From Marinobacter sp. S6332 (GTDB lineage: Bacteria; Pseudomonadota; Gammaproteobacteria; Pseudomonadales; Oleiphilaceae), in assembly GCF_023016045.1 (NCBI RefSeq), contig NZ_JALKAP010000002.1, positions 124,001-188,000 on the forward strand: 64,000 nt of DNA. Direction: 5' to 3'. Position numbers and translations under genes: made by a program. Below are positions 1 through 9,652 of this stretch, piece by piece. Every line of letters begins with the position of its first letter. Positions within the stretch are counted from its first letter, which is position 1. Under the pieces are notes generated by a model that had not been told where the DNA came from, made no database searches, and worked only from the letters and a program-made list of their open reading frames with translations.

Positions 1-2366
1 AGGCCGCCGGTTTCGGCCACCAGCGGTGCATCAGGCGCCATGTTTTCCGCCATAACTTTATTGATACGCTGAGCCGTTGCCGTAGAGCCGGTAAAGCAAA
101 CCCCCGCCACTCGGGAGTCAGAAGTCAGCGCCGTACCTACAGTGGAACCGGAACCTGGTAGAAGCTGAATGGCATCTTTGGGAATTCCGGCTTCGTACAT
201 TAGCTCAACCGCACGAACGGCTAACAAAGACGTTTGCTCTGCTGGCTTGGCAACGACAACGTTACCGGCAGCCAAGTTTGCGAGGATCTGCCCAGCAAAA
301 ATCGCCAACGGAAAGTTCCACGGTGATATACAGCAAATAATGCCGCGAGCTTCGCCATCGTCTTTGTAACGCAAACCTTCATTGGCATAAAACTGCGAGA
401 AATCTACCGCCTCGCGGATTTCAGCAACACCATCCAGCAAGGATTTACCCGCTTCACGGGTGGTTAGCGCAAACAACTCGTCTGCGTTTTCTTCCAGCAA
501 GTCACCCACTTTACGCACGCACGCAGCACGATCTTCTGCAGGCATGGCCGACCAGCTTGTGAAGCCTTGCTCAGCAGCTGTAATGGCAGCATCTACATCG
601 GCTTCATTGGCCTGCGTGATATGCCCAACTAGATCATCCGGATTAGCAGGGTTTTTGACTTCCAGAACCTCGGTGCCGGTAACATCAGCAGCAATCAGCG
701 GACCACCCGACCATTGATGACTGCGGAATGCGCCACGGCCTTCATTGATACGTGCAACCGTTACAGGGTCGGTAATGTCCCAGCCTTTCGAGTTGCGGCG
801 CTTGGCACCAAACAAATCGGCGGGGTGCACTATGGCCTTGCTCGACAGGTTTTTGCCCAGTTCCTGAACCGAATCAATGGGGTCCTTGGCAATTTCCTCC
901 GGAGTGATACTGGTGTCCACGATCTGGTTTACAAATGAACTGTTGGCGCCGTTTTCAAGCAAACGACGCACAAGGTAAGCCAGCAGGTCGCTGTGCTTTC
1001 CTACAGGCGCATAGATTCTGCACGGCACTCCGCTCTCGCTCAGTACCTGATTGTGCAGCGATTCGCCCATACCGTGCAGACGCTGAAACTCGTAACTCTT
1101 CAGCCCAGCGGCCCGGGTCAGTTCAAGTATGGCAGAAACAGAGTGCGCATTATGGGTAGCGAACTGGGAGTAGATACGGTCGCTCATACCTATCAATTTT
1201 TTGGCGCATGAGAGGTAGGCAACATCACTGCACGCCTTGCGCGTGAACACAGGAAAGTTCGACAGGCCCATGACCTGAGCGCGCTTGATTTCAGCATCCC
1301 AGTATGCGCCTTTGACCAAGCGAACCATGATTCGGCGATCAAGTTTTACAGAGAGCGCATACAGCCAGTCAAGCGTGTGGGAAGCTCGTTTGGCGAAGGC
1401 TTGAACTACCACGCCAAAACCGTCCCAGTTGGCCAGTGCCGGGTCAGACAAAATGGCTTCGATAACATCCAAAGAAAGATCAAGCCGGTCTTGTTCTTCA
1501 GCATCAATATTGAAGCCCATGTTCGCAGCTGCGGCCTTCTTCGCCAGCTCAAGTGCGCGGGGAACCAGTTCATTCATTACCCGCTCTTTTTGACCATATT
1601 CGTAACGGGCTAGAAGTGCAGAAAGCTTAACCGAGATACCGGGATTTTTACGCACATCGCCTTTGCAGTTCTTGGCGATGCTATCGATAGCGCTGGAATA
1701 GGACTCGTAATAGCGACGGGCATCGGCATCTGTGCGAGCAGCTTCACCAAGCATGTCGTAGGAGTAGGTATAACCCTTCGCCATGTAGGATTGGGCTTCG
1801 CTCTGGGCTTCTTCGATATCACGGCCCAGAACAAACTGTCGGCCCATTTCCTTCATGGCCTGCCCCGCAACCGTGCGGACAACCGGCTCACCGAGGCGTT
1901 TAACCAGTTTTCGCAGGGTATCACCCACGGTATGACGCTCAGAATCCTTAAGCAGATTGCTGGTCATTAACAGCGCAACGGTGGTGGAGTTGATAAATGC
2001 CGAGGTGGCTTTGCCCACGTGAGCGCCCCAGTTGCCTGAGGTAATCTTATCTTCAATCAACGCATTGACCGTTGTGCTGTCGGGCACGCGCAACAGCGCT
2101 TCTGCCAAACACATCAGCGCTACGCCCTCTTTAGTAGTGAGGCCGTATTCCGCAAGAAACTTTTCCATAATTGTGGATTTTGCGCTTTGCCGGACACTGC
2201 GTACCAGATCGGCAGCACGGGCAGAAATTGCTGCCCGCTCTGCTTCAGACAACTGGGCCTCAGCAATCATCTCGTGAATCACTTTGTACTCATCTTCGAG
2301 ATAGTAATCGCGAATTGCCAACCGACTGCTAGCAAGCTCTGGAGCCACTGATTGCTGCGATCTCAT
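1..2366 (-). CDS. putA: Bifunctional proline dehydrogenase / P5C dehydrogenase PutA (3' part lies outside the window)
   Basis: PutA oxidises proline to glutamate in two steps: an FAD proline dehydrogenase feeds electrons to quinone, and an aldehyde dehydrogenase domain oxidises the P5C/glutamate semialdehyde. About 788 codons are visible from ATG at 2366. PRODH motifs are in place: LVKGAYWDAE near residue 350, THNAHS near 404 and FQRLHGMGE near 427. The ALDH domain follows, with CCISPWNFP near 680 and the catalytic-Glu motif ETGG at the window edge. The catalytic Cys lies beyond base 1. The N-terminus goes directly into the helical PRODH arm, with no ribbon-helix-helix domain, so this PutA should not be its own repressor. 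That fits the divergent Lrp-family gene. The reading frame is open throughout. Confidence 0.95.
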   Translation of the reverse strand, partial: MRSQQSVAPELASSRLAIRDYYLEDEYKVIHEMIAEAQLSEAERAAISARAADLVRSVRQSAKSTIMEKFLAEYGLTTKEGVALMCLAEALLRVPDSTTVNALIEDKITSGNWGAHVGKATSAFINSTTVALLMTSNLLKDSERHTVGDTLRKLVKRLGEPVVRTVAGQAMKEMGRQFVLGRDIEEAQSEAQSYMAKGYTYSYDMLGEAARTDADARRYYESYSSAIDSIAKNCKGDVRKNPGISVKLSALLARYEYGQKERVMNELVPRALELAKKAAAANMGFNIDAEEQDRLDLSLDVIEAILSDPALANWDGFGVVVQAFAKRASHTLDWLYALSVKLDRRIMVRLVKGAYWDAEIKRAQVMGLSNFPVFTRKACSDVAYLSCAKKLIGMSDRIYSQFATHNAHSVSAILELTRAAGLKSYEFQRLHGMGESLHNQVLSESGVPCRIYAPVGKHSDLLAYLVRRLLENGANSSFVNQIVDTSITPEEIAKDPIDSVQELGKNLSSKAIVHPADLFGAKRRNSKGWDITDPVTVARINEGRGAFRSHQWSGGPLIAADVTGTEVLEVKNPANPDDLVGHITQANEADVDAAITAAEQGFTSWSAMPAEDRAACVRKVGDLLEENADELFALTTREAGKSLLDGVAEIREAVDFSQFYANEGLRYKDDGEARGIICCISPWNFPLAIFAGQILANLAAGNVVVAKPAEQTSLLAVRAVELMYEAGIPKDAIQLLPGSGSTVGTALTSDSRVAGVCFTGSTATAQRINKVMAENMAPDAPLVAETGG

Positions 2367-2646
2367 ACTTGTACCCTCTTATTTATTTGTCTTTGCCGCA
2401 TTCTACCGACAACGACAAAGACTATTTCTCTGTAAGGACCCAAAACACTTTTAATTTCGGCTTTATTGTCAGCTGAAAATGTACTATTTCGCTTTAATAC
2501 CATAAAATTTCAGATTAATTGACCAAAACGAAAACCCACACTGACGTAAAACCCTTGTGGGATCAGCCCCCCTTCACCTACAGCATAGTGTCCATGGCCA
2601 TAACTTGCCCGAAAGTAGCGGTTATAGGCTTTGTGGAGGATAAAAC
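2367..2646. promoter_or_regulatory. Divergent putA / Lrp-type regulator intergenic region
   Basis: This 280-bp AT-rich gap lies between the start codons of putA and the Lrp-family gene and must hold both promoters. Divergent Lrp/PutR-proline operon pairs are usually controlled from such a gap by the regulator. I see no operator I can defend base by base. The start of the plus-strand gene is fixed by a good ribosome site (GGAGG) about 8 bases before ATG at 2647. Confidence 0.5.
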
Positions 2647-3102
2647 ATGACGAGCGAACTAGACCGAATCGATCACTCCATCATCCGCGAGCTGCAAAAG
2701 AACGCGCGGATTACCGTTACTGAACTTGCGTCACGAGTGGGTTTGTCCAAAACCCCGTGTCAGGTGCGCATGCGCAGGCTTGAAGAGCAAGGGCTGATCA
2801 CGGGCTACACCGTGTTGGTAAACCAGACCAAGCTCGGTCAAAACCATATCGCTTTTGCCCAGATTACGTTGAGTGACACCAGCAGCGAGTCGCTCAAAGC
2901 GTTTAACGCAGCCGTTAAACAGATTGCGGCTGTTGAGCAGTGCCATATGATTGCTGCCAATTTTGATTACTTGGTGAAAGTTAGAACGCGCAATATGGCG
3001 GAGTACAGACAGGTGTTAGGAGAACAAATTTCTGCCCTTCCCCATGTGCTACAAACGAGCACGTTTGTGGTGATGGAGAACGTTAAAGATGCTGGGATTT
3101 AA
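2647..3102 (+). CDS. Lrp/AsnC family transcriptional regulator, probable PutR-type activator of putA
   Basis: This 151-residue protein has the full Lrp/AsnC layout. An N-terminal helix-turn-helix covers residues 5-60 (LDRIDHSIIRELQKNARIT, then ELASRVGLSKTPCQVRMRRLE). A RAM/ligand-binding beta-alpha domain covers about 70-145. Family members bind amino acids and regulate adjacent catabolic genes. The gene is divergent from putA, as proline-responsive PutR genes are in Agrobacterium, Rhodobacter and others. Proline as ligand is therefore a good inference, although BkdR-type regulators are similar in sequence. The start has a GGAGG site. Confidence 0.85.
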   Translation: MTSELDRIDHSIIRELQKNARITVTELASRVGLSKTPCQVRMRRLEEQGLITGYTVLVNQTKLGQNHIAFAQITLSDTSSESLKAFNAAVKQIAAVEQCHMIAANFDYLVKVRTRNMAEYRQVLGEQISALPHVLQTSTFVVMENVKDAGI

Positions 3103-3118
3103 TGTGAGGAGAGGCGGT

Positions 3119-3892
3119 CTAGTTTTTGACTCTAGCCAAGCCGAGAGAAGAGACGTTCAAACCCAACTCACCTCGGTACATGGCGTTGCCAATACCCAGC
3201 ACTATGTTTTCCACCGTAAAGTTTGAGGACACAGCGCTGGCCCCACCGGGAGAGCGGGACTCCAGAACAAGTACCAGCCGCAGAAGATCCAGAAGGCGAA
3301 TGACCAAATCCAGAACACCAAAATTTTCAGGCGCCTCATCTATTTGGGACAAAACATAAGCCTTGGCAGACTCCACAACAAAGGCTTCATGACTGGTTAG
3401 GTGTTCTATACCGAGACACTTGATGGATTCCACGCGCTGTTCCCGTTCACGCCGAATAGCCTCCATGCAAACCTGTTCTGAGTTTTCTGATACATCTCCC
3501 TGACGCAGAATACCCGCCAGCCGAAAATCCACCTTACCCTCACTACGCATCTTCTCGAACTCGCTCTTAAGGCTCTCTTTTGCATGGGGCAAATATCGGC
3601 GCACTGCGATATCGCGAGCCCGTTCCAAATCTTCTGTTGTAGCCAAATTCACCAGCGAGCTCATCACTCGCACACAGTGGAGCAAGTGTTCCCAAATAGC
3701 GGGTTCGATGGCGTCTGGATTGCTAGGTAAGACTCGCTTGATGGACACAAATTCAAAGTAAAGCGCCGTTACCTTCTGTTCCGAGAAATCAGAACTACGA
3801 ATAATCCTGCGCAAACCCAGCTTTTCTATATCACCCAGAAGGCTGGGAATCAGCATTAGAACGTAATGTTGCGCACCTTCCGATATTGGCAT
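3119..3892 (-). CDS. Uncharacterised helical cytoplasmic protein
   Basis: This 257-residue protein is unrecognised. The sequence is charged, predicted mostly helical, and has no signal peptide or membrane segment. A leucine-rich helix lies near residues 195-215 (LDLVIRLLDLLRLVLVL). No catalytic motif is visible. It converges on the Lrp gene (16-bp gap) and is divergent from the membrane-protein gene at 4027. No strong ribosome site precedes the ATG at 3892; Met12 or a later start is possible. Codon use looks ordinary and the frame is intact, so I take it to be a real gene of unknown role. Confidence 0.6.
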   Translation of the reverse strand: MPISEGAQHYVLMLIPSLLGDIEKLGLRRIIRSSDFSEQKVTALYFEFVSIKRVLPSNPDAIEPAIWEHLLHCVRVMSSLVNLATTEDLERARDIAVRRYLPHAKESLKSEFEKMRSEGKVDFRLAGILRQGDVSENSEQVCMEAIRREREQRVESIKCLGIEHLTSHEAFVVESAKAYVLSQIDEAPENFGVLDLVIRLLDLLRLVLVLESRSPGGASAVSSNFTVENIVLGIGNAMYRGELGLNVSSLGLARVKN

Positions 3893-4026
3893 TTCTGGTT
3901 AACGCTCCACTTTAGGACGACCTATACCATAGCTCTTTCCAGAGAGCGGTAAAACATCTCGCCTTTCAGTTTCGTTAATGTTTATCATTAACTCACAACT
4001 TTCTGATTCAGGGACGACATCAAACA

Positions 4027-5187
4027 ATGGCGACACAACGCTTCCGGTACGCAACCAGCATACTTAAACGTAGTGCATTCCTCACCGTAACCGGATCATT
4101 TCTTCTAGTCTTGCTAGCTAGCACCTTCCTGCTGCTAGACCTTCCCAACCTCGAGGAGTTAGAGCTAAGCCAGCTATACCTGAATGAAAACGGCGACGTA
4201 TATGTTGAGGTACCGCTCTTTAGCTTGGTTTTACTAATCAGCACCATTGTGTTGCTGGCCAAGCACAAGATTCGATTAGTTCTCACTAACGAAGGGCTTA
4301 CAATCAACATCCCCCGACTAACCGGGCTAGGTTTTTGGGGCCTGACCACCGGCAGCCACCGCATCCCATTATCCGCCATCCAAAGTGTTGAACTGGCTCC
4401 CGCTAGTGGAGTTCAAAATATTCCACAGGCTATTCAAAAGGCGAGGCTTAGCATTATCACGCGCGAAAAAACCTATCGGCTGCAGCCCTACAATTTTTTA
4501 AGAGAAGGCGGCCCGGATCACCGGATGGGCTTTGGCGCATTATTCGGAAAATCCCAATCCAAGGCCGAAGCACTACTTGCTGAAGCCCCTCTCGTGCAAG
4601 CTCTATCCTTAGCGACAAACAACCTTAGCTTTACGACCACCCCTACAGATGACACCGGACCACTGGCAGGCCATTTCGATTTACTCCAGCATAAGGGCAT
4701 GGTGATACAGCTGTTGCTTCTGGCAGGACTGGGTATATATGCTCTTGTTGACTACCTACTGCTCACCAACTTCTTAGTTGTCGGCGAATGGCCACTATGG
4801 CCGTTTGTTTTTGCCGGACTGTTAGCAAGTGCTCTGGGCATTCATTTGGGAAAAGGCGCACCAAAGGCGGAGCACATAGGGCTCGCCATCATCCTAGGCT
4901 TAGCCGGTGCTGTTGCGGTTTATCCCGGTTTGCAAAGATACACACTGATAGCTGCCTCAGCGCCTATCGAAATCACTTACCAAATGACTAAAACTGGGTA
5001 CTTTGAACACGCCAGCTACCCGAGCATTGATCAACGCGAAAGCGGCATTACCGAATATTGGGAAAGCCTAACGCTGGGGGCAAACTATTCCTTTTCTCTG
5101 TATGAGCCAGTGATGGGATTTACGATGGTGGATATGGCGCCCGTTTACGCGAAAAGCCGGGCTTTTTATGAAGCCGCAGAGCAATAA
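4027..5187 (+). CDS. Uncharacterised inner-membrane protein with a PH-like cytoplasmic segment
   Basis: This 386-residue protein has hydrophobic stretches near residues 15-37, 62-78, 228-250, 255-275 and 282-300, suggesting about five membrane passes. Between the second and third lies a soluble segment (about 80-205) with alternating beta-type sequence and IPLSAIQSVEL. It resembles the bacterial PH-like domains attached to membrane anchors, but this is a fold-level impression only. The C-terminal 70 residues are outside or soluble and rich in Tyr and Phe. No family name can be given. It is followed after 88 bp by the LysE gene on the same strand. Confidence 0.6.
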   Translation: MATQRFRYATSILKRSAFLTVTGSFLLVLLASTFLLLDLPNLEELELSQLYLNENGDVYVEVPLFSLVLLISTIVLLAKHKIRLVLTNEGLTINIPRLTGLGFWGLTTGSHRIPLSAIQSVELAPASGVQNIPQAIQKARLSIITREKTYRLQPYNFLREGGPDHRMGFGALFGKSQSKAEALLAEAPLVQALSLATNNLSFTTTPTDDTGPLAGHFDLLQHKGMVIQLLLLAGLGIYALVDYLLLTNFLVVGEWPLWPFVFAGLLASALGIHLGKGAPKAEHIGLAIILGLAGAVAVYPGLQRYTLIAASAPIEITYQMTKTGYFEHASYPSIDQRESGITEYWESLTLGANYSFSLYEPVMGFTMVDMAPVYAKSRAFYEAAEQ

Positions 5188-5275
5188 CGTTCACGCCCGC
5201 GCAATTTTGTACAATACCGAGATTCAGGATCGCAGCAGACTCCTCACTCATAATTTCGAGATGAGGACTGTTTCA

Positions 5276-5926
5276 ATGTCATTCGCCTTACTTCTGCCAA
5301 TGGCCGCCTTTGCGCTGGCGGCCTCGATTTCACCTGGACCGGTGAACCTTGTTTGTCTCAGTAGCGGCACCCGATACCGGTTGCGCCAAGGCTTTTGGTT
5401 CGTATCCGGAGCAACGCTTGGGTTTATCGCACTGTTTCTTGCTATCGGGCTGGGATTGCATTCTGCCTTGGTGTGGATTCCCGGGTTCGATCGATTGCTC
5501 ACTTGGGCAGGCATCGCATTTCTGCTCTATCTCAGCTACCGACTGGCGACCGATGACGGGAAAATTTCAGACAAAGCTCTGGGAAACGCTCCCGGATTTT
5601 GGACCGGCGCTGCGATGCAATGGCTGAACCCAAAAGCCTGGTTTGCGTCCGCATCAGGTATTGGAGCCTACACATCCGGCGGCGACCTTATACAACTGGC
5701 CGTGTTTTCCAGCCTTTATTTACCTATTTGCTGGCTGTCACTTAGCACTTGGGTATTGGCAGGGCGATTTCTGCGCCAGTATGTTCAGAGGCCGGGCCTA
5801 CTTCGAACGGTAAACTGCGTGCTCGCCGCATTGCTATTGATCAGTTGCCTGTACCTTATACTCGGTCAGGATGCCGCTTTGGCGATCGGCTATATTGACC
5901 CGGCGTCGCAGCAACCAACCGTTTAA
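5276..5926 (+). CDS. LysE/RhtB family amino-acid exporter
   Basis: This 216-residue protein has about six membrane helices and the LysE/RhtB N-terminal signature ISPGPVNLVCLSSGTR (near residue 14). The family exports amino acids or derivatives through the inner membrane. The frame is open further upstream, but ATG at 5276 has GAGG nine bases before it and starts directly at the first hydrophobic helix, so it is preferred over 5168 or 5261. Its last 71 bp overlap the 3' end of the convergent AraC gene. A conserved NPKAW motif in the middle is typical of the family. Substrate unknown. Confidence 0.85.
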   Translation: MSFALLLPMAAFALAASISPGPVNLVCLSSGTRYRLRQGFWFVSGATLGFIALFLAIGLGLHSALVWIPGFDRLLTWAGIAFLLYLSYRLATDDGKISDKALGNAPGFWTGAAMQWLNPKAWFASASGIGAYTSGGDLIQLAVFSSLYLPICWLSLSTWVLAGRFLRQYVQRPGLLRTVNCVLAALLLISCLYLILGQDAALAIGYIDPASQQPTV

Positions 5927-6728
5927 AAACTTTTTGAAAATGCGGTTGGTCAAAAAAACCAGCCGCCAGAGCTGCATCAGCAATGGGAGCGCCCTGCCGA
6001 ATAGCCCGTTGCCCAAGCTGAACACGTCGATTAATCTGATAGGCGTGAGGTGTCATGCCATAGTATTTTCGGAACACCCGAACCAGATGCGAAGGAGACA
6101 CACCAGCACGCTCCGCCATCCACTCAACAGACAACTCATCCGTGCAGTGAACATCAAGATATCGGGCCAGTTCCCGTAGCGATTCAGGGGCGGGTGGGAA
6201 CGGCTTTTCGGCCTGCCCAGCCGCTCCAGATATCGATACCATCACCTCAGACAAAAACGCTTCTACGTCATGCTCTTTTTGCTCTGATGACACACCATTA
6301 TCCAGCAGGCGGTCGGCCAGTGCCTGAAAGCCGGAATATAAAACCGCAGACGTAGTGACGTCGCAATGTATATCCTGCCAAACCGGCGCATCCAAAAACC
6401 CCAGGCGAAACCTCAAACTAGCAAGCCAGGACGCATCCACATACAACATCAGATAAGCCCAGGGTTGGTTATCTACCGGATTGCAGGCATGGACCCATTC
6501 CGGGTTCATGAACACCAACGAACCTTCACTTACGTGATATTGGCGCCCAACGTATTCAAAGGTACTCTCCCCAGCGGTAATCGCGCCCATCGACCATTGC
6601 GTATGAGTATGGGGCGCATAGCAGACAGTACGGCCATCGCTGACTTGTCGTAACTCAACGTGCGGTAACTCGCTGTCTCGCCAGAAAACCGGCTGTGTCG
6701 ATGTGGGCCTGTTCATTGGGCCGGTCAT
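5856..6728 (-). CDS. AraC family transcriptional regulator with cupin sensor domain
   Basis: This protein has 290 residues. An N-terminal AraC-type cupin covers about 25-150 (H-T-H-T-QWSMGAI near residue 40, PEWVHACNP near 75). Two C-terminal helix-turn-helix motifs follow (VEWMAERAGVSPSHLVRVFRK and the second ending FDQPHFQKVFKRLVAATPGQY). The gene lies immediately after the MFS gene: the MFS stop and this start share one base (TAATG). The two are therefore co-transcribed. It also overlaps the convergent LysE exporter by 71 bp, an arrangement common for AraC/LysE pairs. It could regulate either transporter. Confidence 0.88.
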   Translation of the reverse strand: MTGPMNRPTSTQPVFWRDSELPHVELRQVSDGRTVCYAPHTHTQWSMGAITAGESTFEYVGRQYHVSEGSLVFMNPEWVHACNPVDNQPWAYLMLYVDASWLASLRFRLGFLDAPVWQDIHCDVTTSAVLYSGFQALADRLLDNGVSSEQKEHDVEAFLSEVMVSISGAAGQAEKPFPPAPESLRELARYLDVHCTDELSVEWMAERAGVSPSHLVRVFRKYYGMTPHAYQINRRVQLGQRAIRQGAPIADAALAAGFFDQPHFQKVFKRLVAATPGQYSRSPKRHPDRV

Positions 6729-7915
6729 TAGGCTGGTTCCATTTCTCTACTCTTGGCCTTGCGCGCCATATGGAGCACGCCCACGCCAAGCGCCATCACC
6801 AGCAGCGTGAGCCACAGGCCGTTCGTATAGTTACCTTCAACGTCCGCCAGATAACCCACGATAGCAGGCGCCAGCATCTGGGCGATACCATAACTGAAGG
6901 TAAGTCGGCTCATCGGTCGGGAAGGGTTTTCCGGGAACACTCGGCCCACCATTGCCAGCATCATGCTGACAATACCAATAAAACTGGCGCCGTAAATCAC
7001 AGCACTGAGCATGACGCTTGCCATACTCGTGTCCATGATCAGCATCAGTATACTGACCGCGTTGAGCGTATAAGCAATGTAGAGAGCCGTCCACTGCCCC
7101 CAACGGCGGGAGAACACATCCCATAACCAGCAAGCGGGTGTGGCCGCCAGCCCGGCAATCAGCCAGATAAGCCAGCCACGACCACTAAGCTCGGGTATGG
7201 ATTCAGCAATAGCCACCAAAAAGGTTGCGGTTACAACATATCCGACACCGGCACAAAAGTAGGCCAACTGCAGTATAACGATAAACCGGCTTCGGTCTTC
7301 GCCAGCAACCACACCCCCGGTTCGCGGCAAGGCACAGGCACGGTAGTCTGGCGTCCAACGCCACACTGGAACAATCAGCACCAGCCCTACCAGCCCGTAA
7401 ATGACCCACTGCTGATCCCAGGTGAAGGGGTCTTTTATTAACTCTGCCAGCACGGCAGTAAGAACAATGCCTAGCCCAATGCCTGAAAAAAACACGCCAA
7501 GTTCGGACTTTTCGTTGTTCCTGATCAACCAACTCATTAATAAACCGGCACCGAGCAGCATGCCTGCAGAAGTACTCAGGCCGGAGACAAAACGCAGCAA
7601 GAACCACAACCACACGTCGGTGGTATATCCCATAAGCACCGTAGAAACCACAGCCACAACAAGGCCGAGCTGATACAGCTTCACCTTAAGATCAAGATCA
7701 CTGATCCGGGTAATCAGAAGCGCCCCGGTGAGATAACCGGCATAGTTCACCGTCGCCAACATGCCAACAACGGACTGGCTAAGCCCGAGCGCTTCTACCA
7801 TCTCTGGAATCATCGGCGTGTAGGAGAACCGGGCTATACCGACCATCACGACAACCGCGATTACGCTGGCCGCCAACACCCTTATTGTTTCTATTGTTTT
7901 CACAGGGTTCTCCAC
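6728..7915 (-). CDS. MFS transporter, YbfB/YjiJ type
   Basis: This 395-residue protein has about twelve predicted membrane helices. The N-terminal signature (ARFSYTPMIPEMVEALGLS followed by NYAGYLTGA) is typical of the YbfB/YjiJ subfamily of the major facilitator superfamily, whose substrates are mostly unknown. Translation begins at GTG (7915). The 3' end overlaps the start codon of the AraC regulator by one base, so the two form an operon. Import versus export cannot be read from the sequence; the AraC and LysE neighbours suggest a stress or export role. Confidence 0.85.
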   Translation of the reverse strand: MENPVKTIETIRVLAASVIAVVVMVGIARFSYTPMIPEMVEALGLSQSVVGMLATVNYAGYLTGALLITRISDLDLKVKLYQLGLVVAVVSTVLMGYTTDVWLWFLLRFVSGLSTSAGMLLGAGLLMSWLIRNNEKSELGVFFSGIGLGIVLTAVLAELIKDPFTWDQQWVIYGLVGLVLIVPVWRWTPDYRACALPRTGGVVAGEDRSRFIVILQLAYFCAGVGYVVTATFLVAIAESIPELSGRGWLIWLIAGLAATPACWLWDVFSRRWGQWTALYIAYTLNAVSILMLIMDTSMASVMLSAVIYGASFIGIVSMMLAMVGRVFPENPSRPMSRLTFSYGIAQMLAPAIVGYLADVEGNYTNGLWLTLLVMALGVGVLHMARKAKSREMEPA

Positions 7916-7944
7916 ACTCAGGGCAACTTCAGAACGCTACCAGA

Positions 7945-8511
7945 TCATGCCCGGCTTAGAAACTTGCGCTCTTCCACGTTGATCTTAATACGATCACCCG
8001 TGGAGATATGCTCAGGAACCTGAACCACCAAACCAGTAGCCATTCTTGCCGGCTTGGTACGAGCAGTCGCAGAGCCGCCTTTAACCGATGGATCTGTTTC
8101 CTCAATTTCGAGCTCAACGGTTGGTGGCAGAGCCAAGGCAACCGGGGATTCACTCACCAGAATCACCATTACTCCCTGAGTGTCTTCAGTGATGAACAGC
8201 AACTCGTCGGCAATCGCTTCACGGTTCAAGCTGTACTGAGTGAAGTCTTCGCTATCCATGAAGACGTATTCATCGCCATCAGAGTAGGAAAAAGTGGCGG
8301 GCCTGCGCACAAGATCGGCAAGATTCAGCATATCGGAATCTTTAAAGGTTTCGTCGATCTTATTGCCCGTAACTACATCGTACATCCGCATACGGTATAG
8401 ACTTCCGCCAGCACGCCCCTGAGGAACAGAGCGCTCGATATCCTTGACGAAATACACCCGACCTTCGTATTCAACTGCAGAATTTTTCTTAATTTCACTT
8501 GCTCTAGGCAT
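7945..8511 (-). CDS. efpL: Elongation factor P-like protein EfpL (YeiP)
   Basis: This 188-residue paralogue of EF-P has three beta-barrel domains (KOW-like N domain, central OB, C-terminal OB ending EERKFLSRA). EF-P-type factors bind stalled ribosomes at the E site and help form peptide bonds in proline-rich and other hard stretches. The tip loop of domain I reads SVPQGRAGG, which puts Arg at residue 33. EfpL has this unmodified Arg where canonical EF-P has the beta-lysylated or rhamnosylated residue. This identifies it as EfpL rather than EF-P. It stands alone, with a long leader to the RIO kinase gene on the other strand. Confidence 0.9.
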   Translation of the reverse strand: MPRASEIKKNSAVEYEGRVYFVKDIERSVPQGRAGGSLYRMRMYDVVTGNKIDETFKDSDMLNLADLVRRPATFSYSDGDEYVFMDSEDFTQYSLNREAIADELLFITEDTQGVMVILVSESPVALALPPTVELEIEETDPSVKGGSATARTKPARMATGLVVQVPEHISTGDRIKINVEERKFLSRA

Positions 8512-8797
8512 TTTTTATAGCTCCAAAACAATCTCTAAACGCATCCATACCGGGCATACGCCGGCGTGTTTTTTTCACCCGACAATTCTACCCTCAGACC
8601 TGCCCTGCTGATACAGGGCGATCGGATACTATAAGCCATTCAGGTAAAAGCTTCCCGAGCCTATAACCAGATTCGCAAAAGAAATAGCAATTTGATGTAA
8701 GCTATGCAGCATTATGACTATCACCGTTGCTCTCGCCTGACTTTAGGCCAACTCAGCACGCATGGTCGGCACGCTCACGGCTAAACTGAAAGGTGTT

Positions 8798-9652
8798 ATG
8801 AAAGTACCCAAGAGATTACAACCTCTGGTCGACGACGGCCTTGTGGACGAAGTGCTTTACCAGCTTATGAGCGGTAAAGAAGCACAGGTTTACGTGGTGC
8901 GGTGTGGCGACCAAGTACGCTGCGCAAAAGTGTTCAAAGAAGAAAAAAAGCGCAGTTTCAAGCAGGCTGTTGAGTACCAAGAAGGTAGAAAAGTACGCAA
9001 TAGCCGCCGGGCTAGGGCCATGAGCAAAAAAACACGCTACGGCCAGAAAGAGCAGGAAGACGCTTGGCTTAATGCCGAAGTGGATGCCCTGTACCGACTT
9101 GCAGAAGCCGGTGTGCGCGTACCTGAGCCCAAGGGCTTCGTGGACGGCGTGTTGCTGATGGAACTGATAGCCGATGCCGATGGCAAAGCCGCTCCGCGTC
9201 TTGATGATGTCACCCTAACTCCTGAGCAGGCTCGTGATTACCACGGCCGTATTATCGCCGAGATAGTTCGCATGCTGAGCGCGGGGCTTATCCACGGTGA
9301 CTTGTCGGAGTTCAACGTACTCGTAGACAGCAGTGGGCCGGTAATTATTGACCTGCCCCAAGCAGTTAACGCTGCGGGTAATAACAACGCTGAGCGAATG
9401 CTAGAGCGGGACGTAGACAATATGCGTCGCTACTTTGCCAAGTACGCACCCGACCTGCTTGTTACCGACTATGGCAAAGAAATCTGGGCGCTTTACGAAA
9501 GTGGCGATCTGCACCCCAACAGCAAGCTGACCGGCTGCTTTGAGCACGACACCGCCAGCGCTGATGTAGAAGAGCTTATGGCCGTGATTGATGCGGCAAA
9601 AGAGGAAGAAAGGGAGCGGATTGAACGTATGCAGGATGACGACGAGGATTAA
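8798..9652 (+). CDS. RIO1-like serine protein kinase (PA4780 type)
   Basis: This 284-residue RIO-family atypical kinase is of the PA4780 type. A nucleotide loop SGKEAQVYVV lies near residue 26, a Lys in RCAKVF near 44, the catalytic loop HGDLSEFN at 166-173, and the metal-binding IDLPQAV takes the place of DFG. An acidic tail ends in DDDED. ATG at 8798 is preferred over 8762 because AAAGG precedes it and the protein then begins with the family-typical MKVPKR. Substrates of bacterial RIO kinases are poorly known. Confidence 0.85.
   Translation: MKVPKRLQPLVDDGLVDEVLYQLMSGKEAQVYVVRCGDQVRCAKVFKEEKKRSFKQAVEYQEGRKVRNSRRARAMSKKTRYGQKEQEDAWLNAEVDALYRLAEAGVRVPEPKGFVDGVLLMELIADADGKAAPRLDDVTLTPEQARDYHGRIIAEIVRMLSAGLIHGDLSEFNVLVDSSGPVIIDLPQAVNAAGNNNAERMLERDVDNMRRYFAKYAPDLLVTDYGKEIWALYESGDLHPNSKLTGCFEHDTASADVEELMAVIDAAKEEERERIERMQDDDED

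Noticed and set aside
5168-5275. Longer N-terminus for the LysE exporter starting at 5168
   Set aside because: The extra 36 residues are polar, overlap the previous gene and lack a ribosome site; ATG at 5276 fits the family start.
6695-7126. 143-codon plus-strand frame antisense to the MFS gene
   Set aside because: His-rich shadow of the real minus-strand transporter; no ribosome site and no domain.
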